NCBI RefSeq assembly: GCF_014201675.1
Contig: NZ_JACHEZ010000004.1
Span: 124,001 to 188,000, forward strand
DNA from: Oceanithermus desulfurans
GTDB taxonomy: Bacteria; Deinococcota; Deinococci; Deinococcales; Marinithermaceae
Direction: 5' to 3'
DNA: 64,000 nucleotides
The number at the start of each line of letters is the position of its first letter. Position 1 is the first letter of the stretch. The notes beneath the pieces were generated by a model, which saw only the letters and a list, made by a program, of their open reading frames with translations, was not told where the DNA came from and did not search any database. The position numbers and the translations under genes are program-made. Of the stretch, positions 1 to 8,925 are shown piece after piece.

Positions 1-1244
1 GCGGGGAGCATTCCCCGGCGGAACTGCAGGAGTGGATCGCGGCCTACGTGGAGGGGGCGGTCCCCGACTACCAGATGGCCGCTTGGCTGATGGCCGTCTA
101 CTTTCGGGGCATGACCGCGGCCGAAACCGCCGAGCTGACGCTGGCCATGGCCCACTCGGGCGAGGTGCTCGACCTCGCCGGCCTGGGCAAGACGGTGGAC
201 AAGCACTCTTCCGGCGGCGTGGGCGACAAGACGACGCTCGTCGTCGCGCCCATCCTCGCGGCCGCGGGGCTGGTGGTGGCCAAGATGAGCGGCCGCGGCC
301 TGGCCCACACCGGCGGCACGATCGACAAGCTGGAGAGCATCCCCGGCTGGCGGGCCGAGCTCTCGGACGAGGAATTTCTGCGCCAGGCGCGCGAGGTGGG
401 GCTGGTGATCGCGGGGCAGTCCAAGAACCTGGCCCCCGCCGACGGCAAGATGTACGCCCTGCGCGACGTCACGGGCACGGTGCCCTCGATTCCGCTGATC
501 GCCAGCTCGATTATGTCGAAGAAGCTGGCCGCCGGCGCCCGCATCATCACCCTGGACGTCAAGGTGGGGAAGGGGGCCTTCATGAAGGACCTGGCCCACG
601 CCCGCGAGCTGGCGCGGCTGATGGTCTCCATCGGCCGGCACGCCGGGCGCGAGGTGCGGGCGGTGCTGAGCCAGATGGACGAGCCCCTGGGCCGCGCGGT
701 GGGCAACGCCATCGAGGTGCGCGAGGCGATCGCCACCCTGCGGGGCGAGGGGCCGGGCGACCTGACCGAGCTCTCGCTGGCGCTGGCGCGCGAGGCGCTC
801 GAGGCCGCCGGCGAGGACCCGGCCCGGGCCGAGGCGGTCTGGAAGAGCGGCGCGGCGCTCGAAAAGCTGCGCGCCTTTGTGGCCGCCCAGGGCGGGGACG
901 CGCGCGTGGTGGACGAACCCGAGCGGCTCGAGCTGGCCCCCGACGTCTACGAGCTGCGCGCCGAGGCGTCCGGCGTCGTCACCGAGCTCGACGCCTACCG
1001 GGTGGGGCTGGCGGTGCTGCGGCTGGGCGGCGGCCGCGAGCGCAAGGGCGACGCGATCGACCACGGCGTGGGGGTGCGGCTCGCCAAGAAGGTTGGCGAC
1101 CGCGTGGCCGAGGGTGATATACTGGCTACGGTATTTCATCGCGCGGGGCGCGGACTTGAGGAATCGTCGCAACGATTGAAGGAGGCCTACCGGATTGGGC
1201 AACGCGCCAGCGTTCCCCCGTTGATCCTGGAAGTCGTCGCATGA
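1..1244 (+). CDS. deoA: Pyrimidine-nucleoside (thymidine) phosphorylase, 5' end outside the window
   Basis: Catalyses phosphorolysis of thymidine/uridine to the base and (deoxy)ribose 1-phosphate in nucleoside salvage; cytosolic. The open frame runs from the first bases of the window (first whole codon at base 3) without a start, so roughly the first dozen residues are missing; the GTG at 48 is internal because conserved sequence precedes it. Family signatures are visible in order: [16 protein letters not shown], the phosphate-binding stretch [26 protein letters not shown] and [13 protein letters not shown]. The C-terminal part ([16 protein letters not shown]) matches the family's PYNP_C domain. 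About 413 residues remain of a usual 430. It ends 52 bases before the M23 gene on the same strand. Confidence 0.95.
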   Translation, partial: GEHSPAELQEWIAAYVEGAVPDYQMAAWLMAVYFRGMTAAETAELTLAMAHSGEVLDLAGLGKTVDKHSSGGVGDKTTLVVAPILAAAGLVVAKMSGRGLAHTGGTIDKLESIPGWRAELSDEEFLRQAREVGLVIAGQSKNLAPADGKMYALRDVTGTVPSIPLIASSIMSKKLAAGARIITLDVKVGKGAFMKDLAHARELARLMVSIGRHAGREVRAVLSQMDEPLGRAVGNAIEVREAIATLRGEGPGDLTELSLALAREALEAAGEDPARAEAVWKSGAALEKLRAFVAAQGGDARVVDEPERLELAPDVYELRAEASGVVTELDAYRVGLAVLRLGGGRERKGDAIDHGVGVRLAKKVGDRVAEGDILATVFHRAGRGLEESSQRLKEAYRIGQRASVPPLILEVVA

Positions 1245-1296
1245 TTCCTCGCTTTTACGTGCGCCTGCCCGCGCCACCAAAGGAGAAACGGGCGGT

Positions 1297-2229
1297 ATGA
1301 AGAGGCGGGTAAACGAGCGTTACACCATCCTGATCACCCGAACGGGCCGCGAGCCCCTGGTGGTCTCCTTTCGGCCCCTGGCGCTCCTGCTGGCCGCCTT
1401 GATCGTGCTCGTCTGGACCGCGGCCAGCGGCTACGCCTATTACAAGCTGAACGCGCTGCACGACACCCAGCAGCGCCTCGAGCTGCTTTCCGAGCAGGCG
1501 CGGCAGCTGGGCCTGGAGCTGGCGGCCGAGCGCAACCGCAACGAGAACCTGGCGGGTCAGGCGGCGAAGATGCTCGAGGAGCTGGACACCCTCGAGTCCG
1601 AGATCAACCGCCTGCGCGAACGCGCCGGTCTGCCCAAGCTCGAGCTGACGCCGGTGAACGGGCGCACCCCCGCCTCCGAGGGCCAGGGCGGCGGCGGCCG
1701 GCCGCTCTCCGCCGAGGACCTCTACAACCTCACCGCCGACCGGCTCAAGACGCTGCTGAGCGACCTCAACGGCGAGGTCGAGCCCGCCCTCCAGGAAACC
1801 CTGGCCAAGGAAGCCGCGCGGCCCGTCGGTTACCCGCTCAAGGTCGACACCTACATCGCCTCCGGCTTCGGCACCCGCCGCAACCCCTTCGGCCGCGGTT
1901 ACGAGTTCCACGACGGCCTCGACCTGCCCGCCTGGTACGGCACCCCGATCTACGCCACCGCTCCGGGCAAGGTGATCGAGGCCGGCTGGTCGAACATCTT
2001 CGGCCGCTACGTCAAGATCGACCACGGCTACGGCTACCGCACCCTCTACGGGCACATGTCCAAGATCCTGGTCAAGCGCGGTCAGACCGTCGAGCGCGGC
2101 CAGGTGATCGGCAAGGTGGGCAGCACCGGGCGCTCCAGCGGCCCCCACGTCCACTACTCCGTCTTCGTCTGGGGCAAGGCCGTCAACCCGGTCCCCTACC
2201 TCAAGGCTCCCAGCTACGCAAACCGGTAA
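1297..2229 (+). CDS. Membrane-anchored M23 family metallopeptidase
   Basis: Predicted cell-wall (peptidoglycan) endopeptidase of the M23/LytM family, 310 aa. A basic N-terminus is followed by one membrane segment (about residues 26-46), a coiled coil rich in E, L and R (about 50-115), a linker, and the M23 domain (about 190-300). The zinc ligands are present: HDGLD near residue 205 and the HVH pair near 284-286, with the conserved YGHM between. The start is fixed by AGGAG at 1281-1285. TM, coiled coil and LytM domain are the layout of envelope hydrolases or their activators. The next gene is a bactofilin, and M23-bactofilin pairs are common and tied to cell-shape control, so a morphogenetic role is likely. 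Confidence 0.93.
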   Translation: MKRRVNERYTILITRTGREPLVVSFRPLALLLAALIVLVWTAASGYAYYKLNALHDTQQRLELLSEQARQLGLELAAERNRNENLAGQAAKMLEELDTLESEINRLRERAGLPKLELTPVNGRTPASEGQGGGGRPLSAEDLYNLTADRLKTLLSDLNGEVEPALQETLAKEAARPVGYPLKVDTYIASGFGTRRNPFGRGYEFHDGLDLPAWYGTPIYATAPGKVIEAGWSNIFGRYVKIDHGYGYRTLYGHMSKILVKRGQTVERGQVIGKVGSTGRSSGPHVHYSVFVWGKAVNPVPYLKAPSYANR

Positions 2230-2232
2230 ACT
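2227..2232 (+). promoter_or_regulatory. -10 hexamer TAAACT of a leaderless-type start for the bactofilin gene
   Basis: TAAACT overlaps the TAA stop of the M23 gene and lies 7 nt before the ATG at 2240. No Shine-Dalgarno sequence precedes that ATG, so a leaderless mRNA from this position is plausible. No good -35 is seen. Confidence 0.45.
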
Positions 2233-2239
2233 ACACACT

Positions 2240-2677
2240 ATGTTCGGTCGCAAACCCTCCCCCCAACCCAAGCCGGGCGGTTCCTCCCAGGCCCCCACCT
2301 TCGTCGCCGCGGGCACCCAGATCCACGGCGACCTCAAGGCCAAGGGTCCGGTCCGCGTGGACGGCGTGATCCTCGGCTCCCTGCTCATCGACGGCGACCT
2401 GGAGATCGCCCCGGGCGGCCGCATCGAGGGCGACGAGGTGCGGGCGCGCAACATCCTGGTCAACGGCGAGGTGCGGGCCAAGATCATCGCCGACGGCAAG
2501 CTGACCCTGACCAAACGCGCCCGCGTGGAGGGCGACGTCGTGGCCAAGGCGCTCGACATCGAGGCGGGCGCGACCTTCGTGGGCCGCAGCGTGACCGGCG
2601 ACGGCAAGCAGCTCCCCCCGACGGTCACCTCGGAGACCCCGCCCAAGGGCAAGCAGCCACCCGCTAAGGAGGATTAA
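2240..2677 (+). CDS. Bactofilin family polymer-forming cytoskeletal protein
   Basis: 145-aa protein matching the bactofilin (DUF583) family: a short disordered, proline-rich N-terminus, then a right-handed beta-helix core recognisable from repeated short G-x-hydrophobic turns ([18 protein letters not shown], then [19 protein letters not shown]), and a disordered proline-rich tail. Bactofilins self-assemble into membrane-associated filaments and often scaffold M23 peptidases; the M23 gene ends only 10 bases upstream. The stop codon overlaps the accD start by one base (TAATG), so the two are probably co-translated. Length is typical of the family. Confidence 0.93.
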   Translation: MFGRKPSPQPKPGGSSQAPTFVAAGTQIHGDLKAKGPVRVDGVILGSLLIDGDLEIAPGGRIEGDEVRARNILVNGEVRAKIIADGKLTLTKRARVEGDVVAKALDIEAGATFVGRSVTGDGKQLPPTVTSETPPKGKQPPAKED

Positions 2678-3537
2678 TGGCCCTGGACCGGCTGTTCCGC
2701 CGCCGCCGGACGCGGGGAGGCGGACGCGACGTACCCGAGCTCTGGCTCAAGTGCCCCGCCTGCGAGGCGCAGATCTACAAGAAGGACCTCGAGGCCAACC
2801 TGATGGTCTGCCCCGAGTGCGGCTACCACTTCCGCATGGGCGTGGAGGAGCGGGTCCGCCTGCTGGCCGACGAGGGCAGCTTCGAGCCGACGACCGGGCA
2901 CGTCCTGCCGGAGGACCCGCTGCGCTTCCGCGACACCGAGCCCTACACCGAACGCCTGGCCCGTTACCAGCAGAAGACGGGCCGCCCCGACGCCATCTAC
3001 GGCGGCACCTGCACCGTGGAGGGGGTGCCGGCGGTGCTCCTGGCCATGGACTACGCCTTCGCCGGGGGCTCGATGGGTTCGGTCGTCGGTGAGGAGATCG
3101 CGCGGGGTGCCGAGCGGGCCGCGGCCGAGGGCCGCGCCCTGGTGATCGTCGCCGCTTCCGGCGGGGCGCGCATGCAGGAGGCCGCGCTCTCGCTGATGCA
3201 GATGGCCAAGACCACGATGGCGCTCGACCGCCTCTGGGAGCGCCGGTTGCCGTACGTCTCCATCCTTACCGACCCCACGACCGGCGGGGTGACGGCCAGC
3301 TTCGCCACGCTGGCCGACGTCATCCTGGCCGAGCCGGGCGCGCTGATCGGCTTCGCCGGGCCGCGCGTCATCAAGCAGACGATCCGCCAGGACCTCCCCG
3401 AGGGCTTCCAGCGCTCCGAGTTCCTGCTGCAGCACGGCCTCCTCGACCGGGTGGTGCCGCGGTCCGAGCTGAAGGCCACGCTGGCGCGGATCCTCCGCCT
3501 GCTGCACCCCGAAGGAGCCCAGGCCGATGGCGCTTGA
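2677..3537 (+). CDS. accD: Acetyl-CoA carboxylase carboxyltransferase subunit beta
   Basis: Beta subunit of the carboxyltransferase that moves the carboxyl group from biotin to acetyl-CoA to make malonyl-CoA, the first committed step of fatty acid synthesis. 286 aa. The N-terminal zinc ribbon is present (KCPACEA and, 18 residues on, MVCPECGY), followed by the crotonase-like fold with [13 protein letters not shown] and [15 protein letters not shown]. The start has GGAGG at 2668-2672 and overlaps the bactofilin stop by one base. accA follows with an 11-base overlap, which suggests coupled translation for equal subunit amounts. Confidence 0.97.
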   Translation: MALDRLFRRRRTRGGGRDVPELWLKCPACEAQIYKKDLEANLMVCPECGYHFRMGVEERVRLLADEGSFEPTTGHVLPEDPLRFRDTEPYTERLARYQQKTGRPDAIYGGTCTVEGVPAVLLAMDYAFAGGSMGSVVGEEIARGAERAAAEGRALVIVAASGGARMQEAALSLMQMAKTTMALDRLWERRLPYVSILTDPTTGGVTASFATLADVILAEPGALIGFAGPRVIKQTIRQDLPEGFQRSEFLLQHGLLDRVVPRSELKATLARILRLLHPEGAQADGA

Positions 3538-4477
3538 GTTTGAACAGCCGATCCTCGAGCTCGAATCGCGCATCCGCGAGCTGCGCGAGTACGCCCAGGA
3601 GAAGGGCGTCGATCTCTCCGACGAGATCGCGCTGCTGGAGCAGAAGCTCGAGCGGCTGCAGAAGGAGACCTTCGCCAACCTGAGCCGCTGGCAGCGGGTG
3701 CAGCTGGCCCGCGCGCCGGGCCGGCCCACCACCCTGGACATCGTCGAAAACGTCTTCGAAGACTTTATCGAGCTGCACGGCGACCGCGCCTTCGCCGACG
3801 ACCCCGCCATCGTCGGCGGGCTGGCGCGCTTCCGCGGGCGCAGCGTCGTCGTCGTAGGGCATCAGAAGGGCAAGACGACCAAGGAGAACATCCACCGCAA
3901 CTTCGGCATGCCCCACCCCGAGGGCTACCGCAAGGCCATGCGGATGATGGACCTTGCCGACCGCTTCGGTTTCCCCTTCGTCAGCCTGGTCGACACCCCC
4001 GGCGCCTACCCGGGGGTCTCCGCCGAGGAGCGCGGCCAGGCCTGGGTCATCGCCCAGTCGATCCAGCGCATGGGCCGGCTCAGGGTGCCGGCCGTCGCGG
4101 TCATCCTGGGCGAGGGGGGCTCGGGCGGGGCCCTCGCCATCGCCGTGGGCAACCGCGTGCTCATCATGGAGAACGCCTGGTACTCGGTCATCAGCCCCGA
4201 GTCCTGCGCCGCCATCCTCTGGCGCGACGCCGCCCAGGCGGAGCAGGCGGCCGACGCCCTCAAGCTGACCGCGCACGACCTGCGGGAGCTGGGGGTGGTC
4301 GACCGGGTGATCCCGGAGCCGGGCGGCGGAGCGCACCGCCACCCCGAGCGCGCCATGCAGGCCCTGGCGGAGGCGCTGGCCGAGGAGCTCGCGGAGCTCG
4401 AGCGGCTCACGCCCGAAGAGCTGCTCGAGGACCGCTACCGCCGCTTCCGCCAGATGGGCGCGGTCCGGGAAGCCTAA
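3527..4477 (+). CDS. accA: Acetyl-CoA carboxylase carboxyltransferase subunit alpha
   Basis: Alpha subunit, partner of AccD in the alpha2-beta2 carboxyltransferase. 316 aa, the normal length. An N-terminal helical region ([20 protein letters not shown]) characteristic of AccA is followed by the crotonase fold with [35 protein letters not shown] and [15 protein letters not shown]. The ATG at 3527 has AAGGAG at 3511-3516 inside accD, and the genes overlap by 11 bases. A short AT-rich spacer follows (4478-4568), so the operon probably ends here. Confidence 0.97.
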   Translation: MALEFEQPILELESRIRELREYAQEKGVDLSDEIALLEQKLERLQKETFANLSRWQRVQLARAPGRPTTLDIVENVFEDFIELHGDRAFADDPAIVGGLARFRGRSVVVVGHQKGKTTKENIHRNFGMPHPEGYRKAMRMMDLADRFGFPFVSLVDTPGAYPGVSAEERGQAWVIAQSIQRMGRLRVPAVAVILGEGGSGGALAIAVGNRVLIMENAWYSVISPESCAAILWRDAAQAEQAADALKLTAHDLRELGVVDRVIPEPGGGAHRHPERAMQALAEALAEELAELERLTPEELLEDRYRRFRQMGAVREA

Positions 4478-4568
4478 ACGCCGCAAGAGAGAAAAATTAA
4501 AGTTTATTACACCTCGTTTACATCTTCTCGTGAGGGCGCAGGGTAGGCTGAAGACGGAGGTGAAGCAT

Positions 4569-5987
4569 ATGCGCAGATGGCTATTCCTGCTGCTTTGGTC
4601 GCTGGCCGGGGCGGCGATGGCCCAGGCGACGATCTCGCCCCAGGGCATCATCGTCAACCCCACCCCGGGCGACCTCACCGTCACCGTCTGGGTGGACAAG
4701 GACCCGGGACGCAGCGGCAACGCCGTATACAAGATTGGTGAGCCTATCCGTATCGGCGTCGAGGTGAACCGCGACGCCTACGTCTACCTGTTCAACGTCA
4801 ACGCCGACGGCAGCGTCGACCTGATCCTGCCGAACGCCTACGACCGCAACAACCGCCTGCGCGCCGGCGAGACCCGCACCTACCCGCCCAAGGGGGCGCG
4901 CTACGAGTTCACCATCACCGGACCCGAAGGCGAGAACTACGTGCTGGCGCTGGCCTCGCTGCGGCCGCTCTCGCTGGGCGAGCTCGCCGACGTGAAGAGC
5001 GGGCGCGTGAACCTGAGGGGGCTGCGCAACCTGTCGCAGACCCTCTCGATCATCGTGCGTCCCGTGCCCAACCGCGAGTGGGCGACCGACGCGATCCGCT
5101 ACTTCGTGGGCCGCCGCGCGCCGCCGCCGCCGGCGACGGGCACGCTGACGGTCGAGTCCAGCCCCGGCGGCGCCAAGGTGTTCATCGACGGCGCCTACCG
5201 CGGGCGCACGCCGCTGGCGCTCGAGCTGCGGCCGGGCATGCACGACGTGGAACTGCGCCTCGAGGGCTACGAGCCCTACCGCGCCCGCGTCCAGGTGCGC
5301 GCCGGCCAGACCACCCGCCTCAGCCCGCGGCTGGTGCGGACGGTACGGACCGGAACGCTGTCCGTCGACTCCTCGCCGCAGGGGGCCCAGGTGTACGTCG
5401 ACGGCGACCCGGTCGGCCGCACCCCGGTCCAGCTGGCGCTGGACGAGGGGATGCACGACGTGGAGCTGCGCCTCGAGGGCTACGAGCCCTACCGCGCCCG
5501 CGTCCAGGTGCGCGCCGGCCAGACCACCCGCCTGAGCCCGCGCCTCGTCGCGGTGGTGCGCACCGGGACCCTCGAGGTCACCTCCACCCCCGACGGCGCC
5601 GAGGTCTACGTGGACGGCGCCTACCGCGGGCGCACGCGGCTCCTGATGGAGCTCGACGCCGGGATGCACGACGTCGAGGTGCGCCTGGACGGCTACACGA
5701 GCTACCGGGCCCGGGTCCGCGTCGACCCCGGCGCGACCACGCGGGTCTACGCCCGCCTGACCGCGGCGAAGGCGACGCTCGACCTCAGCGTCAACGTCGA
5801 CGCCCAGGTCTTCCTCGACGGCTACTTCCTGGGCAAGACCAAGAACGGCCGGCTGGTCGCCAAGGTCTCGCCGGGCAGCCGCGAGCTCGTCGTCCTCGCT
5901 CCGGGGTACCACGTCTACGTGGAGACGGTCCGCCTCGAGGCGGGAGGCTACCACAAGTTCGTGGTGCGGCTGCAGCGCATCCGCTGA
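4569..5987 (+). CDS. Exported DUF4384 / PEGA-repeat surface protein
   Basis: 472-aa exported protein of unknown function. The ATG at 4569 is chosen over an upstream in-frame codon at 4530 because GGAGG sits just before it and a clear signal peptide starts there (MRRWLFLLLWSLAGAAMAQA). Residues about 25-180 form a DUF4384-like domain (YKIGEPIRIGVEVNRDAYVYLFNVN is its usual core, split here by my reading). Four PEGA repeats of 71 residues follow, ending at the C-terminus; the first three begin TGTL. PEGA domains are beta-rich and typical of cell-surface or S-layer-associated proteins. Repeats 1 and 2 are nearly identical at DNA level over their second halves. A hairpin terminator follows at 6003-6029. 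Confidence 0.9.
   Translation: MRRWLFLLLWSLAGAAMAQATISPQGIIVNPTPGDLTVTVWVDKDPGRSGNAVYKIGEPIRIGVEVNRDAYVYLFNVNADGSVDLILPNAYDRNNRLRAGETRTYPPKGARYEFTITGPEGENYVLALASLRPLSLGELADVKSGRVNLRGLRNLSQTLSIIVRPVPNREWATDAIRYFVGRRAPPPPATGTLTVESSPGGAKVFIDGAYRGRTPLALELRPGMHDVELRLEGYEPYRARVQVRAGQTTRLSPRLVRTVRTGTLSVDSSPQGAQVYVDGDPVGRTPVQLALDEGMHDVELRLEGYEPYRARVQVRAGQTTRLSPRLVAVVRTGTLEVTSTPDGAEVYVDGAYRGRTRLLMELDAGMHDVEVRLDGYTSYRARVRVDPGATTRVYARLTAAKATLDLSVNVDAQVFLDGYFLGKTKNGRLVAKVSPGSRELVVLAPGYHVYVETVRLEAGGYHKFVVRLQRIR
5136..5984 (+). repeat. Four tandem 213-bp PEGA-coding repeats
   Basis: Units begin at 5136, 5349, 5562 and 5775. Units 1-3 are exactly 213 bp; unit 4 is slightly shorter and diverged. The segments around 5239-5330 (unit 1) and 5452-5543 (unit 2) differ at only a few bases, encoding the same stretch from GMHDVELRLEGYEPY to TTRLSPRLV. 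Such identity suggests recent duplication or gene conversion within the gene. Confidence 0.85.
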
Positions 5988-6002
5988 TCCTCCGCGCCTT
6001 CG

Positions 6003-6036
6003 CCCCGCCGCGCGGCCTGCGCGGCGGGGTGTTATC
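6003..6036 (+). terminator. Hairpin terminator after the PEGA gene
   Basis: Perfect 11-bp stem CCCCGCCGCGC / GCGCGGCGGGG (6003-6013 with 6019-6029) with a 5-nt loop, followed by TGTTATCG. The T-tract is weak. It lies 15 bases after the stop of the PEGA gene. Confidence 0.6.
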
Positions 6037-6038
6037 GT
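6033..6038 (+). promoter_or_regulatory. Possible -10 (TATCGT) for a leaderless GTG start
   Basis: TATCGT fits TANNNT and is 7 nt before the GTG at 6046, which has no Shine-Dalgarno sequence. Weaker than the other leaderless candidates because the hexamer overlaps the tail of the preceding terminator. Confidence 0.3.
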
Positions 6039-6045
6039 AGGCTTT

Positions 6046-6792
6046 GTGGACGCAATCGTGCTCGCGGGCGGTTCGCCCGAAGACCCCCTGGCGGCCCGGT
6101 ACGGGGTGCCGAGCAAGACCCTGGCGCCCGTGCGCGGGCGGCCGATGGTGGAGTTCACGCTCGAGGCCCTGAAGGCCACCCCGGAGGTGGACCGCATCGT
6201 CTACGTGGGGCCCGTGCCGGCGCAGGGGCTCGTACCCGCTCCCGACGCGGTGCTGCCCGATCAGGGCAGCCTGCTGGCCAACCTGGAGTCGGGGCTGGCC
6301 GAGGCCCGAAGCGCGCGGGTGATCGTCGCCAGCGGCGACAACCCCTTCATCACGCTGGAGGCCGTGCGGGACCTGCTCGAGCGCGCCCCGGAGGCCGCGC
6401 TCGTCTACCCGATCGTTCCCAAGGCGGCGGTCGAGGCCCGCTGGCCGGGCATGCGCCGCACCTACGCCCGGCTGCGCGACGGCGTCTTCACCGGGGGGAA
6501 CCTGATCCTGCTCGACAAGGCCCTCTTCGAGCGGGCGCTGCCGATGGCGCGCAAGATTGTCGCCCTGCGCAAGAAGCCGCTGGCGCTCGCCGGAACCGTG
6601 GGCTGGGGGGTGCTGCTCAAGCTGCTCCTGGGCCGGCTCACCATCGCCGACGTGGAGCGGCGGGCCGAGCAGTTGTTCGGGATGCCGATGCGGGCGCTCG
6701 TCACGAACCACGCCGAGGTGGGCGTGGACGCCGACAGCGAAGAGGACATCCGCTGGTTCGAGGGGGAGGATGCGCGTGCGAACGGTTCGTGA
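6046..6792 (+). CDS. MobA-like NTP transferase family protein
   Basis: 248-aa GT-A fold nucleotidyltransferase. The N-terminal nucleotide-binding motif is clear: DAIVLAGGSPEDPLA followed by the conserved lysine region SKTLAPVRGRPMVEF. GDNPFIT is the metal-binding segment. The family (MobA, IspD, sugar-1-phosphate nucleotidyltransferases) transfers NMP from NTP to a phosphorylated substrate; the substrate here cannot be told from sequence. The GTG start at 6046 is where the family normally begins. The end overlaps the next gene by about 20 bases, so the two are probably coupled. Confidence 0.82.
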   Translation: MDAIVLAGGSPEDPLAARYGVPSKTLAPVRGRPMVEFTLEALKATPEVDRIVYVGPVPAQGLVPAPDAVLPDQGSLLANLESGLAEARSARVIVASGDNPFITLEAVRDLLERAPEAALVYPIVPKAAVEARWPGMRRTYARLRDGVFTGGNLILLDKALFERALPMARKIVALRKKPLALAGTVGWGVLLKLLLGRLTIADVERRAEQLFGMPMRALVTNHAEVGVDADSEEDIRWFEGEDARANGS

Positions 6793-7327
6793 ACTGCGCT
6801 GGGCGGGAGCCATCGCCTACCTCGCGGCGCTGGCCGCGGGGCTGCTGGCGGCCTTCGTGCTGCACGCCCTGTTCAAGGGGCAGGGGCGTTTCGGCTGGGA
6901 GGGCTTCAACGTTTGGGGCGTACTCGAGGGGATTGCCTTCGTCTTCGCCTTCACCTTCGGCCTCTGGGCGGCCAAGCGCGCCGTCCGCGTCCCCTGCACC
7001 ACCCTGCTCACCGCGGGCCTGGTGGCCCCGCCTTCGGCAGGCAAGGTGGCGCGGCCGCTGCCCACGATCGAACAGGTGGAGTCGTTCGAGGGGCGCCTGG
7101 CCGTGCTCACCGAGGCCGGCGAGCCCCAGGGCGTCCTCGGGCTCGAAGACCACATGGTCCCCTGGGAGCAGGCGCCGGTGGTGCCCGCCGACGTCGCCGT
7201 GAGCGAGCTCTCGGCCCTCTTCTGGAAGAGCCCCGTCGTCTTCGTGGTCCAGAACGGCGAGGTCCTGGGCGTGATCACCCGCGAGCGCTTCTTTCAGCTG
7301 ATGGGCTTCGGCCGCCTCACGGTTTAG
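6770..7327 (+). CDS. Membrane protein with C-terminal CBS-like domain
   Basis: 185-aa protein of unknown role. Two hydrophobic segments lie near the N-terminus (about residues 12-32 and 46-66). The C-terminal 90 residues look like a CBS half: PTIEQVESFEGRLAVLTEAG, then SELSALFWKSPVVFVVQNG and GVITRERFFQLMG, the last being the usual end of a CBS motif. CBS domains bind adenine nucleotides and gate transporters or enzymes. The ATG at 6770 is used; the GTG at 6776 is equally likely because GGAGG at 6765-6769 is better spaced from it. It starts within the nucleotidyltransferase gene and overlaps its end by 17-23 bases. Confidence 0.72.
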   Translation: MRVRTVRELRWAGAIAYLAALAAGLLAAFVLHALFKGQGRFGWEGFNVWGVLEGIAFVFAFTFGLWAAKRAVRVPCTTLLTAGLVAPPSAGKVARPLPTIEQVESFEGRLAVLTEAGEPQGVLGLEDHMVPWEQAPVVPADVAVSELSALFWKSPVVFVVQNGEVLGVITRERFFQLMGFGRLTV

Positions 7328-7351
7328 GGCTATCCGTCACGGGCCATCGTT

Positions 7352-7357
7352 TACAAT
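7352..7357 (+). promoter_or_regulatory. -10 hexamer TACAAT upstream of ferredoxin
   Basis: TACAAT is 44 nt before the ferredoxin ATG and close to the sigma-A consensus. No convincing -35 lies 16-18 nt upstream. A strong AAAGGAGG sits 8 nt before the start, so this gene is a conventional leadered one. Confidence 0.45.
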
Positions 7358-7401
7358 AGACCCAGGCGCGCCCGCGGTGGGCCGCCGAAAGGAGGTGCGG
7401 T

Positions 7402-7650
7402 ATGGCCCATATCATCTGTGAACCCTGTGTTGGCGTCAAAGACAAGGCCTGCGTCGAGGTCTGCCCCGTCGAGTGCATTTACGAGGCGCCTGCCGAGTAC
7501 GACATGCTGTACATCCACCCCGAGGAATGCATCGACTGCGGCGCCTGTGTTCCCGCCTGCCCGGTCTCGGCCATCTTCCCCGAGGAGGACGTGCCCGAGC
7601 AGTGGAAGAGCTACATCGACCTGAACTACAAACTGGCCGGCTTGAAGTAG
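7402..7650 (+). CDS. Ferredoxin, 3Fe-4S/4Fe-4S (seven-iron) type
   Basis: Small soluble electron carrier, 82 aa. Cysteines occur as CEPCVGVKDKACVEVCPVEC at the N-terminus and CIDCGACVPACP in the middle, the pattern of seven-iron ferredoxins such as those of Thermus. The tail DVPEQWKSYIDLNYKLAG is also typical. The start has a strong AAAGGAGG. It stands alone between two convergent or unrelated genes, ending 17 bases before a hairpin terminator. Redox partners cannot be deduced from context. Confidence 0.96.
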   Translation: MAHIICEPCVGVKDKACVEVCPVECIYEAPAEYDMLYIHPEECIDCGACVPACPVSAIFPEEDVPEQWKSYIDLNYKLAGLK

Positions 7651-7667
7651 TCGCCAATGCAGGAAGA

Positions 7668-7697
7668 CCGCCCCGCGTGCGCGCGGGGCGGCCCGTT
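7668..7697. terminator. Bidirectional hairpin between ferredoxin and the DUF1501 gene
   Basis: Perfect 10-bp stem CCGCCCCGCG / CGCGGGGCGG (7668-7677 with 7682-7691), 4-nt loop, followed on the plus strand by CCCGTTTGG. It lies between convergent genes and can serve the ferredoxin gene and, less well, the minus-strand gene. Confidence 0.6.
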
Positions 7698-7711
7698 TGG
7701 TAATCGCGCGG

Positions 7712-8917
7712 TCAGACCAGGTTGATGGGGGTGAACTCCGCGCCGACCAGCTCCGCAGGGTTGGCCCCGATGAACTGCGCCCCCGCGGCGTAGACGCTGC
7801 GGAAGTCGACCTTCACCGGCAGGTCGCCCTTGTCGAGGGCTTCCTCGGCGAGGTTGGGCTCGCCGCCGTAGACGCCGCCCTGGACGGCGCCGCCGGTGAC
7901 GAACATCACCCCGCCCTTGCCGTGGTCGGTGCCGGCCGAGGCGTTCTGCTTGGCGCGGCGGCCGAACTCGCTGAAGACCATCACCATCACGTCGTTCCAC
8001 TTGCCCTGAAGGATCATCTCCTGGCGGAAGGCCGAGAGCGCCTCGGAGAGGCCCGCGAGCAGGTTGGCCTGAGCGCCCTGCACCCCGCCCTGGCCCGAGT
8101 GGGTGTCGAAGCCGCCCGAGGAGGCGTAGTAGACCTGGGAGGGGAAGTCGTACTTGATCAGGCGGGCGATGTCGCGGAAGCGGCGGCCGTAGCTGCTGTT
8201 GGGGAAGGTGGTGGCCGGGGCGAACTCGCCGGCCTGGGCGCCGCGCACCTTGTCCACGCTGCGCAGCATGTGGTCCATGGCGCGGCGGACCTCCTCGGCG
8301 GTGCCGCTGCGGACCTGCTGGATCTGGCGCTGCAGCTCGCTTTGCAGCTGCTGCTCCCAGTCGCTGCTGCCCAGGCCGAAGCCGCCGATGCTTTCGATGC
8401 TCAGCCCCGAGGTGTGTACGCCGCGCAGCGCCCGGGGCAGGGTGGAGCCGAAGTTGGTCGCGCAGAAGGGGTCGTTCTGCTCGTCGATGAAGCCCCCGAG
8501 CCAGCCGGTCTTGTTGGGGCGTTCGGGGTCCCCGGTGTTCCAGATGGCGGTGGAGACGAAGTGGCTGCGGTTGTGGTTGGGGTAGCCCACCTGGCTGATC
8601 AGGGCCAGCTGGCCGTTGTTCCAGAGGTCGTCCACCATGGGCTGCATGGCGGGGTGCAACCCCAGGGTCATGCCCGGGGCGCCCAGGTCGAGGACGTTCG
8701 CGGCCGGGATGGCGATGTCGGGGCGGTAGGCCGCGTACTCGGGCTGGTTGTAGGGGATCAGGGTGTTGACCGCGTCGTTGCCCCCGAAGAGGTGGTAGAG
8801 CACCAGGATCTTTCCGTTGCCCCCCGCGGCCAGGGCGGTGCGGCTGAACAGCGAGGGCACCATCCCGGTGGCGGCGAGCGTAAACAGGCTGCGTTTGATG
8901 AAGCTGCGGCGGTTCAT
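7712..8917 (-). CDS. DUF1501 family protein, Tat-exported
   Basis: 401-aa exported protein of unknown biochemical function. The N-terminus has a twin-arginine signal (RRSFIKRSL, then a hydrophobic stretch ending in ALA). The mature part begins KILVLYHLFGGNDAVNTLIP and contains GGFDTHSGQ and VFSEFGRRAKQNASAGTDHG, hallmarks of DUF1501, a relative of the alkaline phosphatase/sulfatase fold. The start has GGAGG overlapping the stop of the upstream DUF1800 gene, 8 bases away. DUF1501 and DUF1800 genes are paired across many phyla, so the products very likely act together, outside the cytoplasmic membrane. Confidence 0.9.
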   Translation of the reverse strand: MNRRSFIKRSLFTLAATGMVPSLFSRTALAAGGNGKILVLYHLFGGNDAVNTLIPYNQPEYAAYRPDIAIPAANVLDLGAPGMTLGLHPAMQPMVDDLWNNGQLALISQVGYPNHNRSHFVSTAIWNTGDPERPNKTGWLGGFIDEQNDPFCATNFGSTLPRALRGVHTSGLSIESIGGFGLGSSDWEQQLQSELQRQIQQVRSGTAEEVRRAMDHMLRSVDKVRGAQAGEFAPATTFPNSSYGRRFRDIARLIKYDFPSQVYYASSGGFDTHSGQGGVQGAQANLLAGLSEALSAFRQEMILQGKWNDVMVMVFSEFGRRAKQNASAGTDHGKGGVMFVTGGAVQGGVYGGEPNLAEEALDKGDLPVKVDFRSVYAAGAQFIGANPAELVGAEFTPINLV

Positions 8918-8925
8918 GTTCCCTC

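Noticed and set aside
4489-4549. A -35/-10 promoter for the PEGA gene (TTTACA 4517, TAGGCT 4544)
   Set aside because: The spacer would be 21 bp, too long for sigma-A with no activator signs. The AT-rich gap probably has a promoter, but its elements cannot be placed.
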